Positions 35,101 to 44,075 of a stretch of DNA of 64,000 bases are shown in pieces. Under the pieces are notes generated by a model. That model had not been told where the DNA came from. It saw nothing but the letters and a program-made list of their open reading frames with translations, and did no database searches. The position numbers and the translations under genes are program-made. The stretch is from NCBI GenBank assembly GCA_900119285.1, contig FPIT01000006.1, positions 179,433 through 243,432 of the forward strand, given 5' to 3'. How positions within the stretch are numbered: position 1 is the stretch's first letter; every line of letters begins with the position of its first letter. The stretch comes from Prevotellaceae bacterium HUN156 (GTDB lineage Bacteria > Bacteroidota > Bacteroidia > Bacteroidales > Bacteroidaceae).

Positions 35101-35283
35101 GATGTTTCTCCCGAGCCACTCCTGGATGAGCCCGAGATTATTACCCAAGAGGAGGAAGAGGATGTGCAGCCTGCAACGAATAGCAACCAACCTGCAGCCA
35201 ATGATGACGACCCCTTATTCAATGATTTGCCCCAACAGCAGAACAGTGGATATATGGAGTTTGACGATGATTTCTGGAGATAA
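32125..35283 (+). CDS. porW: Cys-rich membrane peptide fused in frame to PorW/SprE-type TPR lipoprotein
   Basis: Residues 1-70 look like a separate small membrane protein: one helix, then GDCASCTSSTDC and a lysine-rich end. Residues 80-96 (LLLLASCFLLLTSC) form a lipoprotein signal encoded by CTTGCTTCTTGC-type repeats. The remainder is a 950-residue lipoprotein with tetratricopeptide-like repeats (FWQSFTARYNTYYNGSEAF; AWLLLGKSQFQQGNFEEAA), the pattern of PorW/SprE, needed for T9SS function. The GTG within EVTQN is the nearest possible separate start for the lipoprotein. A CTAG-rich tract encodes LDSLEDLDNLEALDNLE near residue 610. Confidence 0.8.
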   Translation: MQFLLIVVISLVVLGIIAAIASIGSTDEPIVQKEGDCASCTSSTDCKLKELKEDIRKKKEEKCHHHSEVTQNTNLLLLASCFLLLTSCSTKNNTAQSRFWQSFTARYNTYYNGSEAFIDGNLEKENGNKDNYTELIPLYPVGNKQSRDLGKSQYDRAIEKAEKAIKMHSIKKRPEWNKSRRKTAKDIEWLSRREYNPFLWHAWLLLGKSQFQQGNFEEAAATFSYMSRLYQTQPAINGIARAWQAKSYTELDWLYDAEDIITKQQRDTIHYRAVKDWDYTLANYYIRSQRYQEALPYLRKVIKHETRRKQKAREWFLLGQIQSLLGQKQEAYKSFKHVVRLNPPYELEFNARIAQTEVMPATDAKHKISKLKRMARSDNNKEYLDQVYYAMGNVHLTQRDTTQAIEAYEEGCKRSTRNGIEKGVLLLTLGNLYWDKEKYADAQRCYGEAIGLLDKERPDYKQLSERSKILDELAPHTSAVELQDSLQRLALMSETQRNKVIDKIIEDLIKKEKEERRAKEEEEAEKKLQEEEARNGAAGNRNRNIPTTPATSTQSGQWYFYNPQAVNQGKQLFQRQWGKRENQDNWQRINQTVVNFAQEGEEKLDSLEDLDNLEALDNLESKDSIASGEPADTSALDPHKREYYLAQIPFTDEQKAESDNLIKDGLFHSGIIFKDKLDNLRLGEKALHRLTTQYADYENNDEALYHLFLLFSRQGRTTEANNCLAMLKHDYPESNWTILLSDPNFAENQRFGVHIEDSIYAATYQAFKDNRYQEIHSNSALSEQRFPLGQHRPKFLFIDGLSLLNEGNAKACIESMQKVVEQYPQSEVSEMAGMIIRGVQQGRTLHGGKFDIGDVWSRRSIDMTSDSTRTDTLSIERNANYIFLLAYQPDSINQNQLLYEMAKYNFSNFLVRNFDITIDQDEYGLARMLVSGFLNYDEARQYARQLYTDKAMATLLRPCRSLIVSEKNLRLLGTNYSYRDYEEFFEKELEPLDVSPEPLLDEPEIITQEEEEDVQPATNSNQPAANDDDPLFNDLPQQQNSGYMEFDDDFWR

Positions 35284-35360
35284 ACCAAAAATTTTTGTTC
35301 TTTTCATGTCACAAAATATATCCTTCTACGTATTATAGGTAAAGAACAAAGATAATAACA

Positions 35361-35837
35361 ATGAGCCAAGAAGAGTTTCAACAGGCAGTACGCCAACTGC
35401 GACCACACATCACAGAATTGGCACAACACTACCTGGCAGACCACGAAAAGGCTGAAGATGCCACACAAGATGCACTGCTACGACTATGGCAGATGCATGA
35501 GCGGTTACACTCTCCTATCGACGGTCTGGCGAACACTCTCACTCGCAACATCTGCATTGACCAACTGCGTCGGCAGCATCCTACCATCTCCACCAGTCAG
35601 ATAGAGGCAGAAGATACGGAGCCGACCAATCATCAACAGGTAGAACGCATAATGCAAGTTGTAGACTCCTTGCCAGAGTTACAACAAACCATTCTCCGAC
35701 TACGCCACATGCAAGGCATGGAGATGAAAGAACTGGCAGCAATGCTTCAGATGAATGAGGCTGCAGTGCGAAAGGCGCTCAGTAGAGCACGTATGGCAGT
35801 AAGAGATTTATATTTAAAACAGCAAGGATATGAATAA
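35361..35837 (+). CDS. RNA polymerase ECF-type sigma factor
   Basis: The 158-residue protein has a sigma-70 region 2 (YLADHEKAEDATQDALLRLWQ) and region 4 with helix-turn-helix (LPELQQTILRLRHMQGMEMKELAAMLQMNEAAVRKALSRAR). It overlaps the next gene, a likely anti-sigma, by eight bases, the usual pairing. It sits between porW and porX. In Porphyromonas an ECF factor (SigP) acts with PorX to express T9SS genes, so a similar role here is possible but unproven. Confidence 0.88.
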   Translation: MSQEEFQQAVRQLRPHITELAQHYLADHEKAEDATQDALLRLWQMHERLHSPIDGLANTLTRNICIDQLRRQHPTISTSQIEAEDTEPTNHQQVERIMQVVDSLPELQQTILRLRHMQGMEMKELAAMLQMNEAAVRKALSRARMAVRDLYLKQQGYE

Positions 35838-36264
35838 CAAAAATGATATAAGGACACTGACAGAGCGTTTCTTCCTAGGAGAGACAACGCTTGCCGAGGA
35901 GCAACAGCTCTACCAGCTGTATCAGCGCGAGGAAATTCCTCAAGACTTGCAGCCCTATCGTCAGATGTTTCTCGATATGCAAGCCATCGCCCCTGACACT
36001 GTGGCTGAGGTTCGTCCTCTTCGCAGCACCCATATCCGTCGCTGGCTTGTGGCAGCCTCTCTTGCACTGGTCATCGGTTTCAGCACTTTCTTCCTATTCC
36101 ATCATCAGCAGCATGAAGAATGCGTGGCTTACATCTATGGGCAGAAGACCACCGACATCAATGTCATCATGGCAGAGATGAAGCATTCTGCAGAAGCGAT
36201 GACTACCGACGCGCAGCATGATATCGTTGAAAGTCAACTTAATGAGATGTTCAATATAGAATAA
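35830..36264 (+). CDS. Putative anti-sigma factor, single-pass membrane protein
   Basis: The 144-residue protein has a cytoplasmic part of about 70 residues (TERFFLGETTLAEEQQLYQLY), one membrane helix at about 76-93 and a short periplasmic end. This topology and the eight-base overlap with the sigma gene suggest it holds the sigma factor at the membrane. The FLxGxTTxxEExxL pattern resembles the start of other Bacteroidota anti-sigma proteins. Confidence 0.7.
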   Translation: MNNKNDIRTLTERFFLGETTLAEEQQLYQLYQREEIPQDLQPYRQMFLDMQAIAPDTVAEVRPLRSTHIRRWLVAASLALVIGFSTFFLFHHQQHEECVAYIYGQKTTDINVIMAEMKHSAEAMTTDAQHDIVESQLNEMFNIE

Positions 36265-36275
36265 TACTATAACTT

Positions 36276-36713
36276 ATGAAAAGATTAGTAATATTATTAG
36301 CATTCACTGCCTGCCAACTCTTTGCAATGGCGCAGAAAGAGCTACACATCGGACCATTGTTCGAGGGAAAGATTGTCCCACACGACCAGATGGTTGAGAC
36401 GCGAGTGCGTGGTCGTTCGCTCAGCAAATATGGACTCACCTATTTCCATAGTCTGCGTTTTGAACCAAGCGGCAAAGAAGAGAAAACGCTCAAAAAGCTG
36501 CTGAAAGAAGATATGGCAGAAAGGGCATCACAAGAATACAAATGTTACATTGACGATGAAAAAGACCTCTATCAAGTATTTATGCAATTACCTGCTGTCA
36601 ACGGCAAGAATCGTATGCTTTGTTATAAGCAACACTACGACAGGGTGCTCGTCATCTACATGGAAGGCCCAGGGGCTTCTTTTAATACTTTAGAAAAAAT
36701 GTCAAACAAATAA
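36276..36713 (+). CDS. DUF6108 family secreted protein
   Basis: The 145-residue protein has a signal peptide (MKRLVILLAFTACQLFAMAQ) and the DUF6108 pattern, including LHIGPLFEGKIVP, VRGRSLSKYGLTYFHSLRF and CYKQHYDRVLVIYMEG. Members usually sit in ECF sigma/anti-sigma operons, as here, and are presumably controlled by or sense for them. No enzymatic motif is visible. Confidence 0.75.
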   Translation: MKRLVILLAFTACQLFAMAQKELHIGPLFEGKIVPHDQMVETRVRGRSLSKYGLTYFHSLRFEPSGKEEKTLKKLLKEDMAERASQEYKCYIDDEKDLYQVFMQLPAVNGKNRMLCYKQHYDRVLVIYMEGPGASFNTLEKMSNK

Positions 36714-36725
36714 CTCAACACAATT

Positions 36726-37592
36726 ATGAAAAAGATTCTTTTAGGAATGGTACTGCTTACTGCCACTGCAGTACAGGCTATGGAAGACAATGACACAACA
36801 ATTATCAACAACGCCCATAAGGTAATGGTTATCACCAACGACTCACTACAGCAAATCAAGGTAGTAGGAAAGGATGAAGATAAGCAATATGTTTATGAGA
36901 ACCTCATCCAGATTGTCGACACCAACTATGTCAGTGAGACACGCACCTATCGCGAGTTAAATGCCGTCAACTGGAAAGTCGGCAAGAAAGATCAGGATGG
37001 TTGGAGCAGTGATTGCGTTACACTGCATTTCGGACTGGGTGTATCTAATCCCACTAACGTATCTAATGGTATTGACTTCCGTCCTTTCAGTTCTTGGGAG
37101 GCAATGATTTGGGCACAGTACGAGCATACTCCCAAACATAAGTTGCAGACCTATTCGGTTGGTCTCGGTTTCACATCACGCGGCTATGGTATCCGTGACG
37201 ACAAGATGTTGTATAAAGGCGAAGATGGCGTCGTTGGATTGTATGATTATCCCACTGGCGCTGCTTCCAGAAGTTCACGCATCACTATTAGCAGTCTTTC
37301 TGTACCTTTCCTCTTCAAACAGAAGTTTGGTCACAAAAGTCACTATAGCTTGACCCTGGGCCCTGTAGTTAATTTCAATATAGCAGGCACTCTAAACAAC
37401 AGCTTTGAACTTGAAGATGACGATTACAATGTTACCACCAAGAACATCGGTTATCGTCCCGTCACCGTTGACTTCATGGGTATCTTCCGCGCTTATGGCT
37501 TTGGCTTCTACGTCAAGTATTCTCCCATGAGCGTACTGAAGACTAACCGTGGACCAGAGTTCCGTGCACTCTCTTTTGGCTTATACCTCTAA
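36726..37592 (+). CDS. Predicted outer-membrane beta-barrel protein
   Basis: The 288-residue protein has a signal peptide (MKKILLGMVLLTATAVQA) and a C-terminal 180 residues of alternating hydrophobic strands (VTLHFGLGVS, TYSVGLGFTSRGYG, HYSLTLGPVVNF) ending in the aromatic-rich FGLYL. That is typical of outer-membrane barrels. It is last in the sigma-factor operon and could be its output target. The specific function is unknown. Confidence 0.7.
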   Translation: MKKILLGMVLLTATAVQAMEDNDTTIINNAHKVMVITNDSLQQIKVVGKDEDKQYVYENLIQIVDTNYVSETRTYRELNAVNWKVGKKDQDGWSSDCVTLHFGLGVSNPTNVSNGIDFRPFSSWEAMIWAQYEHTPKHKLQTYSVGLGFTSRGYGIRDDKMLYKGEDGVVGLYDYPTGAASRSSRITISSLSVPFLFKQKFGHKSHYSLTLGPVVNFNIAGTLNNSFELEDDDYNVTTKNIGYRPVTVDFMGIFRAYGFGFYVKYSPMSVLKTNRGPEFRALSFGLYL

Positions 37593-37684
37593 GCCTCAAA
37601 CGCTTTTTTCTGTTAATATAAAGGCTGTAATAAAAAAAATATGTATCTTTGCAGATAAATTGTGAATCAGTTAAATCTGCAGAT

Positions 37685-39232
37685 ATGACAAACGGACTAT
37701 TGCTATGGGCTGACGATGAGATGGAATTACTCCGCGCCCATTTGCTCTTCCTGGAGAAAAAAGGCTACGAGGTGGTAACGGTTACCAATGGTACCGATGC
37801 CATCGAGGAGTGCAAGAAGCGTACCTTCGACCTGGTATTACTCGATGAGATGATGCCAGGTCTCTCTGGTTTAGAAACCTTGCAGCGCATCAAGGAGATT
37901 ACGCCGCAGGTTCCTGTTGTCATGGTCACCAAGAGTGAAGAGGAAGACATCATGAATCAGGCCATCGGTCAGCAGATTGCCGACTACCTGATTAAGCCTG
38001 TCAACCCCAACCAGATTCTGCTAACACTGAAGAAGAACATCCACCGTAGGGAAATCATCACGGAGACTGTACAGAGTGGTTACCAGCAACAGTTCCAGCA
38101 GCTGAGTATGCAGATTATGGATTGTAGTACTTGGGAGGAATGGACCACTATCTATAAGCGTCTGGTTCGCTGGGAACTGGAACTTAGTGCCACCGATTCA
38201 CAGATGACCGAGATGCTGGAGATGCAGAAGCAAGAAGCCAACCGTGGCTTCGCCAAGTATATCAAGCAGCATTATATGGACTGGATGAATGGTAGCGAGC
38301 ATCCATTAATCTCTAATGAGTTATTCAAGACCAAGATATTCCCTCTGCTGAATGCCGGTGAGAAAGTATTCCTAATTGTATTGGATAATTTCCGCTACGA
38401 CCAGTGGAAGACGTTAGAGCGTGAGATTGGCGACCAGTTTGACATTGAAGAGGATGTTTATTGCAGCATTCTCCCCACTGCCACACAGTATGCCCGCAAC
38501 GCCATCTTCTCTGGTTTGATGCCTATCCAAATAGCACAGATGTTCCCCGACCTGTGGGTTGACGAGGACGAGGAAGAAGGCAAGAACCTCAACGAGGAAC
38601 CACTCATCCGCACACAGATAGAGCGCTACCGCCGTCACGACACGTTCTCCTATCATAAGATTAACACCTCGCAAGAAGCTGACAAGTTGCTCAATCAGTT
38701 AAAGTCTTTGGAAAAGAACGACCTTAACGTGGTAGTTTTCAACTTTATCGACATGTTGAGCCACGCCCGTACGGAGTCTAAGATGGTACGCGAACTGGCC
38801 AATAACGAGTCAGCCTATCGCAGCATCACACTATCGTGGTTCCGCCATTCTGTCATGGCAGACCTTTTCCGCCAACTGGCACAGAGCGACTACCGCATCA
38901 TCATCACAACTGACCATGGTAGCATCCGTGCCACTAATCCCGTAAAGATTGTCGGCGACCGCAACACTAACACTAATCTGCGCTATAAGTTAGGTAAGAA
39001 TCTCTCCTACGATTCCAAAGACCTATTTGTCATCAAGGAGCCACAGAAGGCCCATCTGCCTGCCCCCAACTTGTCGACCAGCTATGTCTTTGCCACAGGC
39101 GACGACTTCTTCGCCTACCCCAACAACTACAACTATTATGTATCCTACTATCGTAACACCTTCCAGCATGGAGGCATCTCGATGGAGGAAATGATTATAC
39201 CTATAGTAACACTCAAAGGAAGAAAAAGGTAA
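37685..39232 (+). CDS. porX: PorX response regulator with PglZ phosphatase-like domain
   Basis: From the ATG at 37685 the protein has 515 residues. Residues 1-120 form a receiver (LLWADDEMELLRAHL, LLDEMMPGLSG with the phospho-Asp, KP near 110). The C-terminal half has a PglZ/alkaline-phosphatase-like fold (FLIVLDNFRYDQW, NFIDMLSHART, ITTDHGS, FQHGG). This is the PorX layout; PorX regulates T9SS genes. A TATCTTTG box at 37644-37651 precedes it. The 12 codons upstream of the chosen start derive from leader sequence. Confidence 0.92.
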   Translation: MTNGLLLWADDEMELLRAHLLFLEKKGYEVVTVTNGTDAIEECKKRTFDLVLLDEMMPGLSGLETLQRIKEITPQVPVVMVTKSEEEDIMNQAIGQQIADYLIKPVNPNQILLTLKKNIHRREIITETVQSGYQQQFQQLSMQIMDCSTWEEWTTIYKRLVRWELELSATDSQMTEMLEMQKQEANRGFAKYIKQHYMDWMNGSEHPLISNELFKTKIFPLLNAGEKVFLIVLDNFRYDQWKTLEREIGDQFDIEEDVYCSILPTATQYARNAIFSGLMPIQIAQMFPDLWVDEDEEEGKNLNEEPLIRTQIERYRRHDTFSYHKINTSQEADKLLNQLKSLEKNDLNVVVFNFIDMLSHARTESKMVRELANNESAYRSITLSWFRHSVMADLFRQLAQSDYRIIITTDHGSIRATNPVKIVGDRNTNTNLRYKLGKNLSYDSKDLFVIKEPQKAHLPAPNLSTSYVFATGDDFFAYPNNYNYYVSYYRNTFQHGGISMEEMIIPIVTLKGRKR

Positions 39233-39244
39233 ATAAGTTTAGAT

Positions 39245-39676
39245 ATGGACATTATTATTAAGGATACTGAGCACATCCGTGAAGCAGCTCGGGAGTTTAT
39301 CAATCAGATTGGCGACCGCCGTGTCTTTGCTTTCTATGGCAAGATGGGAGCGGGTAAGACCACCTTTGTTAAGGCAATCTGTGAAGAATTAGGTGTTGAT
39401 GATGTTATCACCTCACCCACCTTCGCCATCATCAATGAGTACACTATTGACAAACTTCAAACATCAAACATCAAACATCAAAGTATCTACCACTTCGACT
39501 TCTATCGCATCAAGAAGATTGAAGAAGTATATGATATGGGCTATGAGGATTATTTCTATTCTGGTGCGCTCTGCTTCATCGAGTGGCCCGAACTAATAGA
39601 AGACATCCTGCCCGACGATGCCGTACATGTCAACATCACCGAGCAGGAAGATGGTAGTAGACTGGTCACATTCTGA
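39245..39676 (+). CDS. tsaE: tRNA threonylcarbamoyladenosine biosynthesis ATPase TsaE
   Basis: The 143-residue protein has the P-loop [28 protein letters not shown] and FIEWPE motifs of TsaE (YjeE), which works with TsaB and TsaD to make t6A37 in tRNA. Between NEYTI and YHFDFY the frame carries [12 protein letters not shown], encoded by AACTTCAAACATCAAACATC-type repeats (39450-39482). This lengthens a normally short loop by about eight residues. It is 12 bases after porX. Confidence 0.92.
   Translation: MDIIIKDTEHIREAAREFINQIGDRRVFAFYGKMGAGKTTFVKAICEELGVDDVITSPTFAIINEYTIDKLQTSNIKHQSIYHFDFYRIKKIEEVYDMGYEDYFYSGALCFIEWPELIEDILPDDAVHVNITEQEDGSRLVTF
39450..39482. repeat. CAAACATCAAA array inside tsaE
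   Basis: Reverse-strand version of the TTTGATG array, four units, in frame within the coding sequence. Confidence 0.9.
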
Positions 39677-39701
39677 TCAGTCTATTTTTTGCTTTATTCC
39701 T

Positions 39702-40016
39702 TTACAACAAAGCCTGGAACTTCTCTTCAATCTTAGCCTTAGGCTGAGCACCGACCATTTTGTCGACTACCTGACCATTCTTAAAGAACAGGATGGTGGG
39801 GATATTACGGATACCATAATCTACAGCGATATCCTCGTTCTCCTCAACATCACACTTGCCTACAACAATCTTTCCGTCATAAGCCTCTGCTAACTCAGAG
39901 ATAACAGGACCAACCATACGGCAAGGACCGCACCATGTAGCCCAGAAATCCACTACTAATGGCTGTTCGCCATTCTTCAGGCTCTCGAAATTCTCACTTG
40001 TGATTGTTACTTCCAT
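39702..40016 (-). CDS. trxA: Thioredoxin
   Basis: The 104-residue protein has the active site WATWCGPCRM and the later GIRNIPTILFFKNG with the cis-Pro. It is a general cytoplasmic disulfide reductase. It converges on tsaE with only 25 bases between the stop codons. Confidence 0.95.
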   Translation of the reverse strand: MEVTITSENFESLKNGEQPLVVDFWATWCGPCRMVGPVISELAEAYDGKIVVGKCDVEENEDIAVDYGIRNIPTILFFKNGQVVDKMVGAQPKAKIEEKFQALL

Positions 40017-40114
40017 AATCTTAATTACATCTTACTGATTAATAATATGTTTCGTTCTCTCTATGCCTCTTACAAATATCGTGCCAACTTTTCTCAGCAG
40101 GACTGAAATAACCA

Positions 40115-43100
40115 TTAATTGATTTTATAATCCAATCCTTCCGACTGCTCAATAAACTGTATCAGCGAATTCTTCACATCCACCTCTTTACTGGCACTAC
40201 GCAACAGCACATGTTTTTTGCCACTGGCATCATGCAACTGGAAGAACAGCTTGGTCTTTCCGGGATTAGCACAGATCAGTTCTCCCAACTCTGTCACCAC
40301 CTGATCATCCAACAATTCTGTAGTCAGTGAGATAGTGATACGGTCTATGGCACGGTCCTTGATCGTCTGCAGATACTCCACAGAAGAGATGTTCAAGTCT
40401 TTCGGACCCTCTGGATTATACGAGAAACGCGGTCTGACCTTTGCTGTCACATACACAGAAGCACCGTTAGTAAAATAGCCCGATTTCTCGCCCCATGCCT
40501 CGCCAAACAGAGCCAATTCGCCAGAGCCTGTAAAGTCCTCCAAAGTCACGATACCATAAGGTTTTCCATTCTTAGTAAAACCAGTACGCACGTTAGTAAC
40601 GATACCTCCTAAAGTAACATCTTCGCGCCCGTCCAACTGACTCACATCTGCCAATTCGTCACATCGTGTATTGCACAGATTATCAAGCACTATCTTATAT
40701 TCGTCCAGTGGATGCGCTGACAGATAGATACCCACCAGTTCACGCTCCTTGTTCAGTCGTTCAATGTCACTCCAGCGCTCGTCACCCTTTGGCAATGGTG
40801 GAGTCTGTATCTCCAAGGCATCGAAGCCACCAAACAGCGAGTTTTGTGCCTGCTGCTTCTCCGCCTGATACATCTGTCCATAGCGGATAATGGTCTCAAT
40901 GAAGGTCTCATCCTTTATATTCTTGGCGAAGAAATCTTCGCGACGGATTCCAAAACTGTCAAAACCACCACTCAGCGCCAACGACTCAAATGCCTTACGG
41001 TTAATCTGAGCGAAGTTAATGCGCTGCACAAAATCGAAGATATCCTTGTATGGTCCATTCTTCTCACGTTCATCAATGATAGCCTGAGCCACACCGTCAC
41101 CCATGCCCTTGATAGCTGCCAGTCCGAAACGAATCTCACCCTTCTTGTTCACACCAAACTTTTGGTACGACTCATTCACATCAGGACCCAGCGTAGCGAT
41201 ACCCATCGTCTTACACTCATCCATAAGCTTGGTGATTTCCGTTATCTGATCACGACGACGACTCATGATAGCTGCCATGAATTCTGCAGGATAGTTGGCT
41301 TTGAGATATGCCGTCTGATAAGCCACCCATGAGTAGCAAGCGGCATGCGACTTATTGAAGGCATACGATGCAAACTTCTCCCAGTCAGCCCAGATCTTTT
41401 CCAAGATCTTCGGATCGTGCCCGTTCTTCTTACCGCCCTCCACGAATTTAGGTTTCATGGCATCAACGATATCTTTTTTCTTCTTACCCATCGCCTTACG
41501 CAAGGCATCACTCTCACCACGCGTAAAGTCTGCCAACTGCCTTGACAGCAACATCACCTGCTCCTGATATACCGTAATACCATACGTATCCTTCAGGTAT
41601 TTCTCCATGCAAGGGATATCATATTTGATTTCCTCTTTACCATTCTTACGCGCGATAAACGAAGGAATATAGTCCATAGGTCCAGGACGATATAGAGCAT
41701 TCATTGCAATCAGGTCTTCGAATACCGTTGGATGCAATTCGCGCAAGTATTTCTGCATACCATTCGACTCAAACTGGAACGTGCCGATAGTGCGTCCCTG
41801 CTGATAGAGTTCGAAGGTCTTAGGATCGTCAATGGGGATATGGTCCAAATCCACATCTATGCCACGTGTCTGTTTGATGACAGCGCAAGCCTCCTTCATC
41901 TCCGACAGTGTCTTCAGTCCCAAGAAGTCCATCTTGATAAGACCAGTCGACTCAATTACGTGACCGTCATACTGTGTACAGTTGGTCTTCGTATCCTTGA
42001 AGTCTGGGTCATCGGCAGTCGACACTGGCACCCAGTCACTAATCGGGTCACGACAAATGATGAATCCACAAGCATGAATGCCCGTACCACGCACCGTACC
42101 CTCCAACATCTTCGCATACTTGATGGTATTGCGCAGCGCTAGATCGTTCGACGCCTCTGCATCGCGCAACTCTGGCGTACACTTGATGGCATTGGGCAGA
42201 TTCATCTTCATGCCCTCTGGCAGACGGTCGGGAATAGCTTTACACAACGCATTGGTAATGCTCAGAGGTACCTTCTCCACGCGTGCCACGTCCTTGATAG
42301 AGTTCTTGGTGGCCATGGTGGCGTAGGTAATGATATGCGCACAGTTCTCGTGACCGTACTTATCCTCTACCCACTTCAACACTTTACCGCGACCATCATC
42401 GTCGAAGTCAGTATCAATATCAGGCAGTGAGATACGGTCTGGATTCAGGAAACGCTCAAACAGCAAGTCGTACTTCAGCGGGTCAATCTTGGTAATACCT
42501 AGACAGTAGGCTACCACTGAACCGGCAGCAGAGCCACGACCAGGACCTACCCATACATCCAGTTCATCGCGTGCTGAGTTGATGAAGTCTTGCACAATTA
42601 AGAAGTAACCTGGGAAACCCATCGTCTTCATGATATGCAGCTCGAAGCGGATACGGTCGTCCACCTCCTTGGGTAATGACGAATGTAATATGGCGTATGA
42701 GGATGCAGGATTACCAGTATCCACCTTCACCTTTTCAATCACCAGCTCTTCGTTGGGTGAATAGCGCTCTTTACCTCCCTTATACGCCAGTTCTGCCAGG
42801 AAGTCGGCTTCAAACTTAATGCGATAGAGCTTGTCGTAGCCACCCAGCTTCTTGATTTTCTTCTCACCATCTTCGCGCGACATGGGATTATTACCATTCT
42901 CATCGCGAGTAAACTCCTCGTAGAGTTGTTCCTCTGTGATGCGCGCTCTCCACTGCTCCTCCGTACCAAACTCCTCGGGGATAGGGAAGAAAGGCATAAT
43001 CGGGTCGTGGTCGATGCTGTATATCTCTGTCTTTTCCAGTAGTTCGAGGGTATTGCTCAGTGCTTCGGGCACGTCAGAGAACACCTCGTTCATCTCCTCA

Positions 43101-43906
43101 CGTGTCTTAAACCACTCCTGCTTAGAGTAGAGCATACGCGTAGGATCATCCAAATCCTTTGCTGTAGCCAGACACAACAGGTGGTCGTGAGCCTCTGCAT
43201 TCTCCTGATCTACGAAGTGGGCATCATTCGTACAAACCAGTTTGATACCATATTCGTGAGCCAGTTCTATCAACACCTTATTGGCTTTCTGCTGCAAGGG
43301 GAACGTCTCGCGGTTGGCGCGTTGTGAGGGGTCCTTCACTTCATGGCGCTGCAACTCCAGATAGTAGTCGTCGCCAAACAGGTTGTGATACCACTCAATA
43401 GCCTCACGGGCTCCAGCGATGTCACCATCCAATATCTTCTTGGGCACCTCACCGGCAATACATGCCGAGCATACCATCAGTCCTTCGTGATATTTCTCCA
43501 AGTCGGCACGGTCGGTACGTGGACGCATATAGTAGCCGTCCACCCATGAGTTGCTGACCAACTTAATCAGGTTCTTATAACCCTTATAGTTTTTCGCCAA
43601 CACAATGAGGTGATAACCGCTCTGGTCCTCTCGACCGTTCTTCTGTTCCTTCGGTCCATGCTTAGCCACATACATTTCACAACCGAAGATGGGTATAAAC
43701 GGATCGAGGCCTTCCTTCTTGCGTCCCTTATTGATGCCACCCACATAGTCATGAAATTCCTTGATGCCAAACATGTCACCGTGATCGGTAATAGCCATGC
43801 CTCGCATGCCATTAGCGATAGCCTTGTCTACCAGTTTCTTAATGCTCGACTGGCCGTCAAGGATAGAGTAATAAGTATGTACATGAAGATGAATAAAATC
43901 TTCCAT
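40115..43906 (-). CDS. dnaE: DNA polymerase III alpha subunit
   Basis: The 1263-residue replicative polymerase begins with the PHP domain (FIHLHVHTYYSILDG, AITDHGDM). It has the palm aspartates in SLPDIDTDFDDDGRGKV, the GPGRGSAAGS motif, a helix-hairpin-helix region and a C-terminal OB fold (VTLGGIVTNVRTGFTKNGKPYG). Length and order agree with Bacteroidales DnaE. A perfect promoter lies at 43937-43968. Confidence 0.96.
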   Translation of the reverse strand: MEDFIHLHVHTYYSILDGQSSIKKLVDKAIANGMRGMAITDHGDMFGIKEFHDYVGGINKGRKKEGLDPFIPIFGCEMYVAKHGPKEQKNGREDQSGYHLIVLAKNYKGYKNLIKLVSNSWVDGYYMRPRTDRADLEKYHEGLMVCSACIAGEVPKKILDGDIAGAREAIEWYHNLFGDDYYLELQRHEVKDPSQRANRETFPLQQKANKVLIELAHEYGIKLVCTNDAHFVDQENAEAHDHLLCLATAKDLDDPTRMLYSKQEWFKTREEMNEVFSDVPEALSNTLELLEKTEIYSIDHDPIMPFFPIPEEFGTEEQWRARITEEQLYEEFTRDENGNNPMSREDGEKKIKKLGGYDKLYRIKFEADFLAELAYKGGKERYSPNEELVIEKVKVDTGNPASSYAILHSSLPKEVDDRIRFELHIMKTMGFPGYFLIVQDFINSARDELDVWVGPGRGSAAGSVVAYCLGITKIDPLKYDLLFERFLNPDRISLPDIDTDFDDDGRGKVLKWVEDKYGHENCAHIITYATMATKNSIKDVARVEKVPLSITNALCKAIPDRLPEGMKMNLPNAIKCTPELRDAEASNDLALRNTIKYAKMLEGTVRGTGIHACGFIICRDPISDWVPVSTADDPDFKDTKTNCTQYDGHVIESTGLIKMDFLGLKTLSEMKEACAVIKQTRGIDVDLDHIPIDDPKTFELYQQGRTIGTFQFESNGMQKYLRELHPTVFEDLIAMNALYRPGPMDYIPSFIARKNGKEEIKYDIPCMEKYLKDTYGITVYQEQVMLLSRQLADFTRGESDALRKAMGKKKKDIVDAMKPKFVEGGKKNGHDPKILEKIWADWEKFASYAFNKSHAACYSWVAYQTAYLKANYPAEFMAAIMSRRRDQITEITKLMDECKTMGIATLGPDVNESYQKFGVNKKGEIRFGLAAIKGMGDGVAQAIIDEREKNGPYKDIFDFVQRINFAQINRKAFESLALSGGFDSFGIRREDFFAKNIKDETFIETIIRYGQMYQAEKQQAQNSLFGGFDALEIQTPPLPKGDERWSDIERLNKERELVGIYLSAHPLDEYKIVLDNLCNTRCDELADVSQLDGREDVTLGGIVTNVRTGFTKNGKPYGIVTLEDFTGSGELALFGEAWGEKSGYFTNGASVYVTAKVRPRFSYNPEGPKDLNISSVEYLQTIKDRAIDRITISLTTELLDDQVVTELGELICANPGKTKLFFQLHDASGKKHVLLRSASKEVDVKNSLIQFIEQSEGLDYKIN

Positions 43907-43936
43907 AAAGTATCTTTAATTGCTGTTTTTGAGGTT

Positions 43937-43968
43937 CAAAGTTACGAAGAAAAAGGGGAAATAACAAA
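43937..43968 (-). promoter_or_regulatory. Promoter of dnaE
   Basis: Minus-strand TTTG (43968-43965), 20 bases, TAACTTTG (43944-43937), about 31 bases before the ATG. Confidence 0.8.
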
Positions 43969-44039
43969 AAATTTCATAATTATTAAGCTGTCGAAATAAA
44001 ATTCTTCACCTTTCACTTTTCACTTTTCACTTTTTTTCG

Positions 44040-44047
44040 TACCTTTG
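44040..44047 (+). promoter_or_regulatory. -7 box of the psd-pssA operon
   Basis: TACCTTTG, 28 bases before the psd ATG. CTTTTCACTTTTCACTTTTT-type repeats fill the upstream -33 position. Confidence 0.6.
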
Positions 44048-44075
44048 CATGGAATAACAATACTATGACTACCCC

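Noticed and set aside
40765..40805. PPLPKG in DnaE as another captured palindromic repeat
   Set aside because: The DNA does not match the CCTCCCCC element, and similar proline/lysine residues are usual at this place in DnaE.
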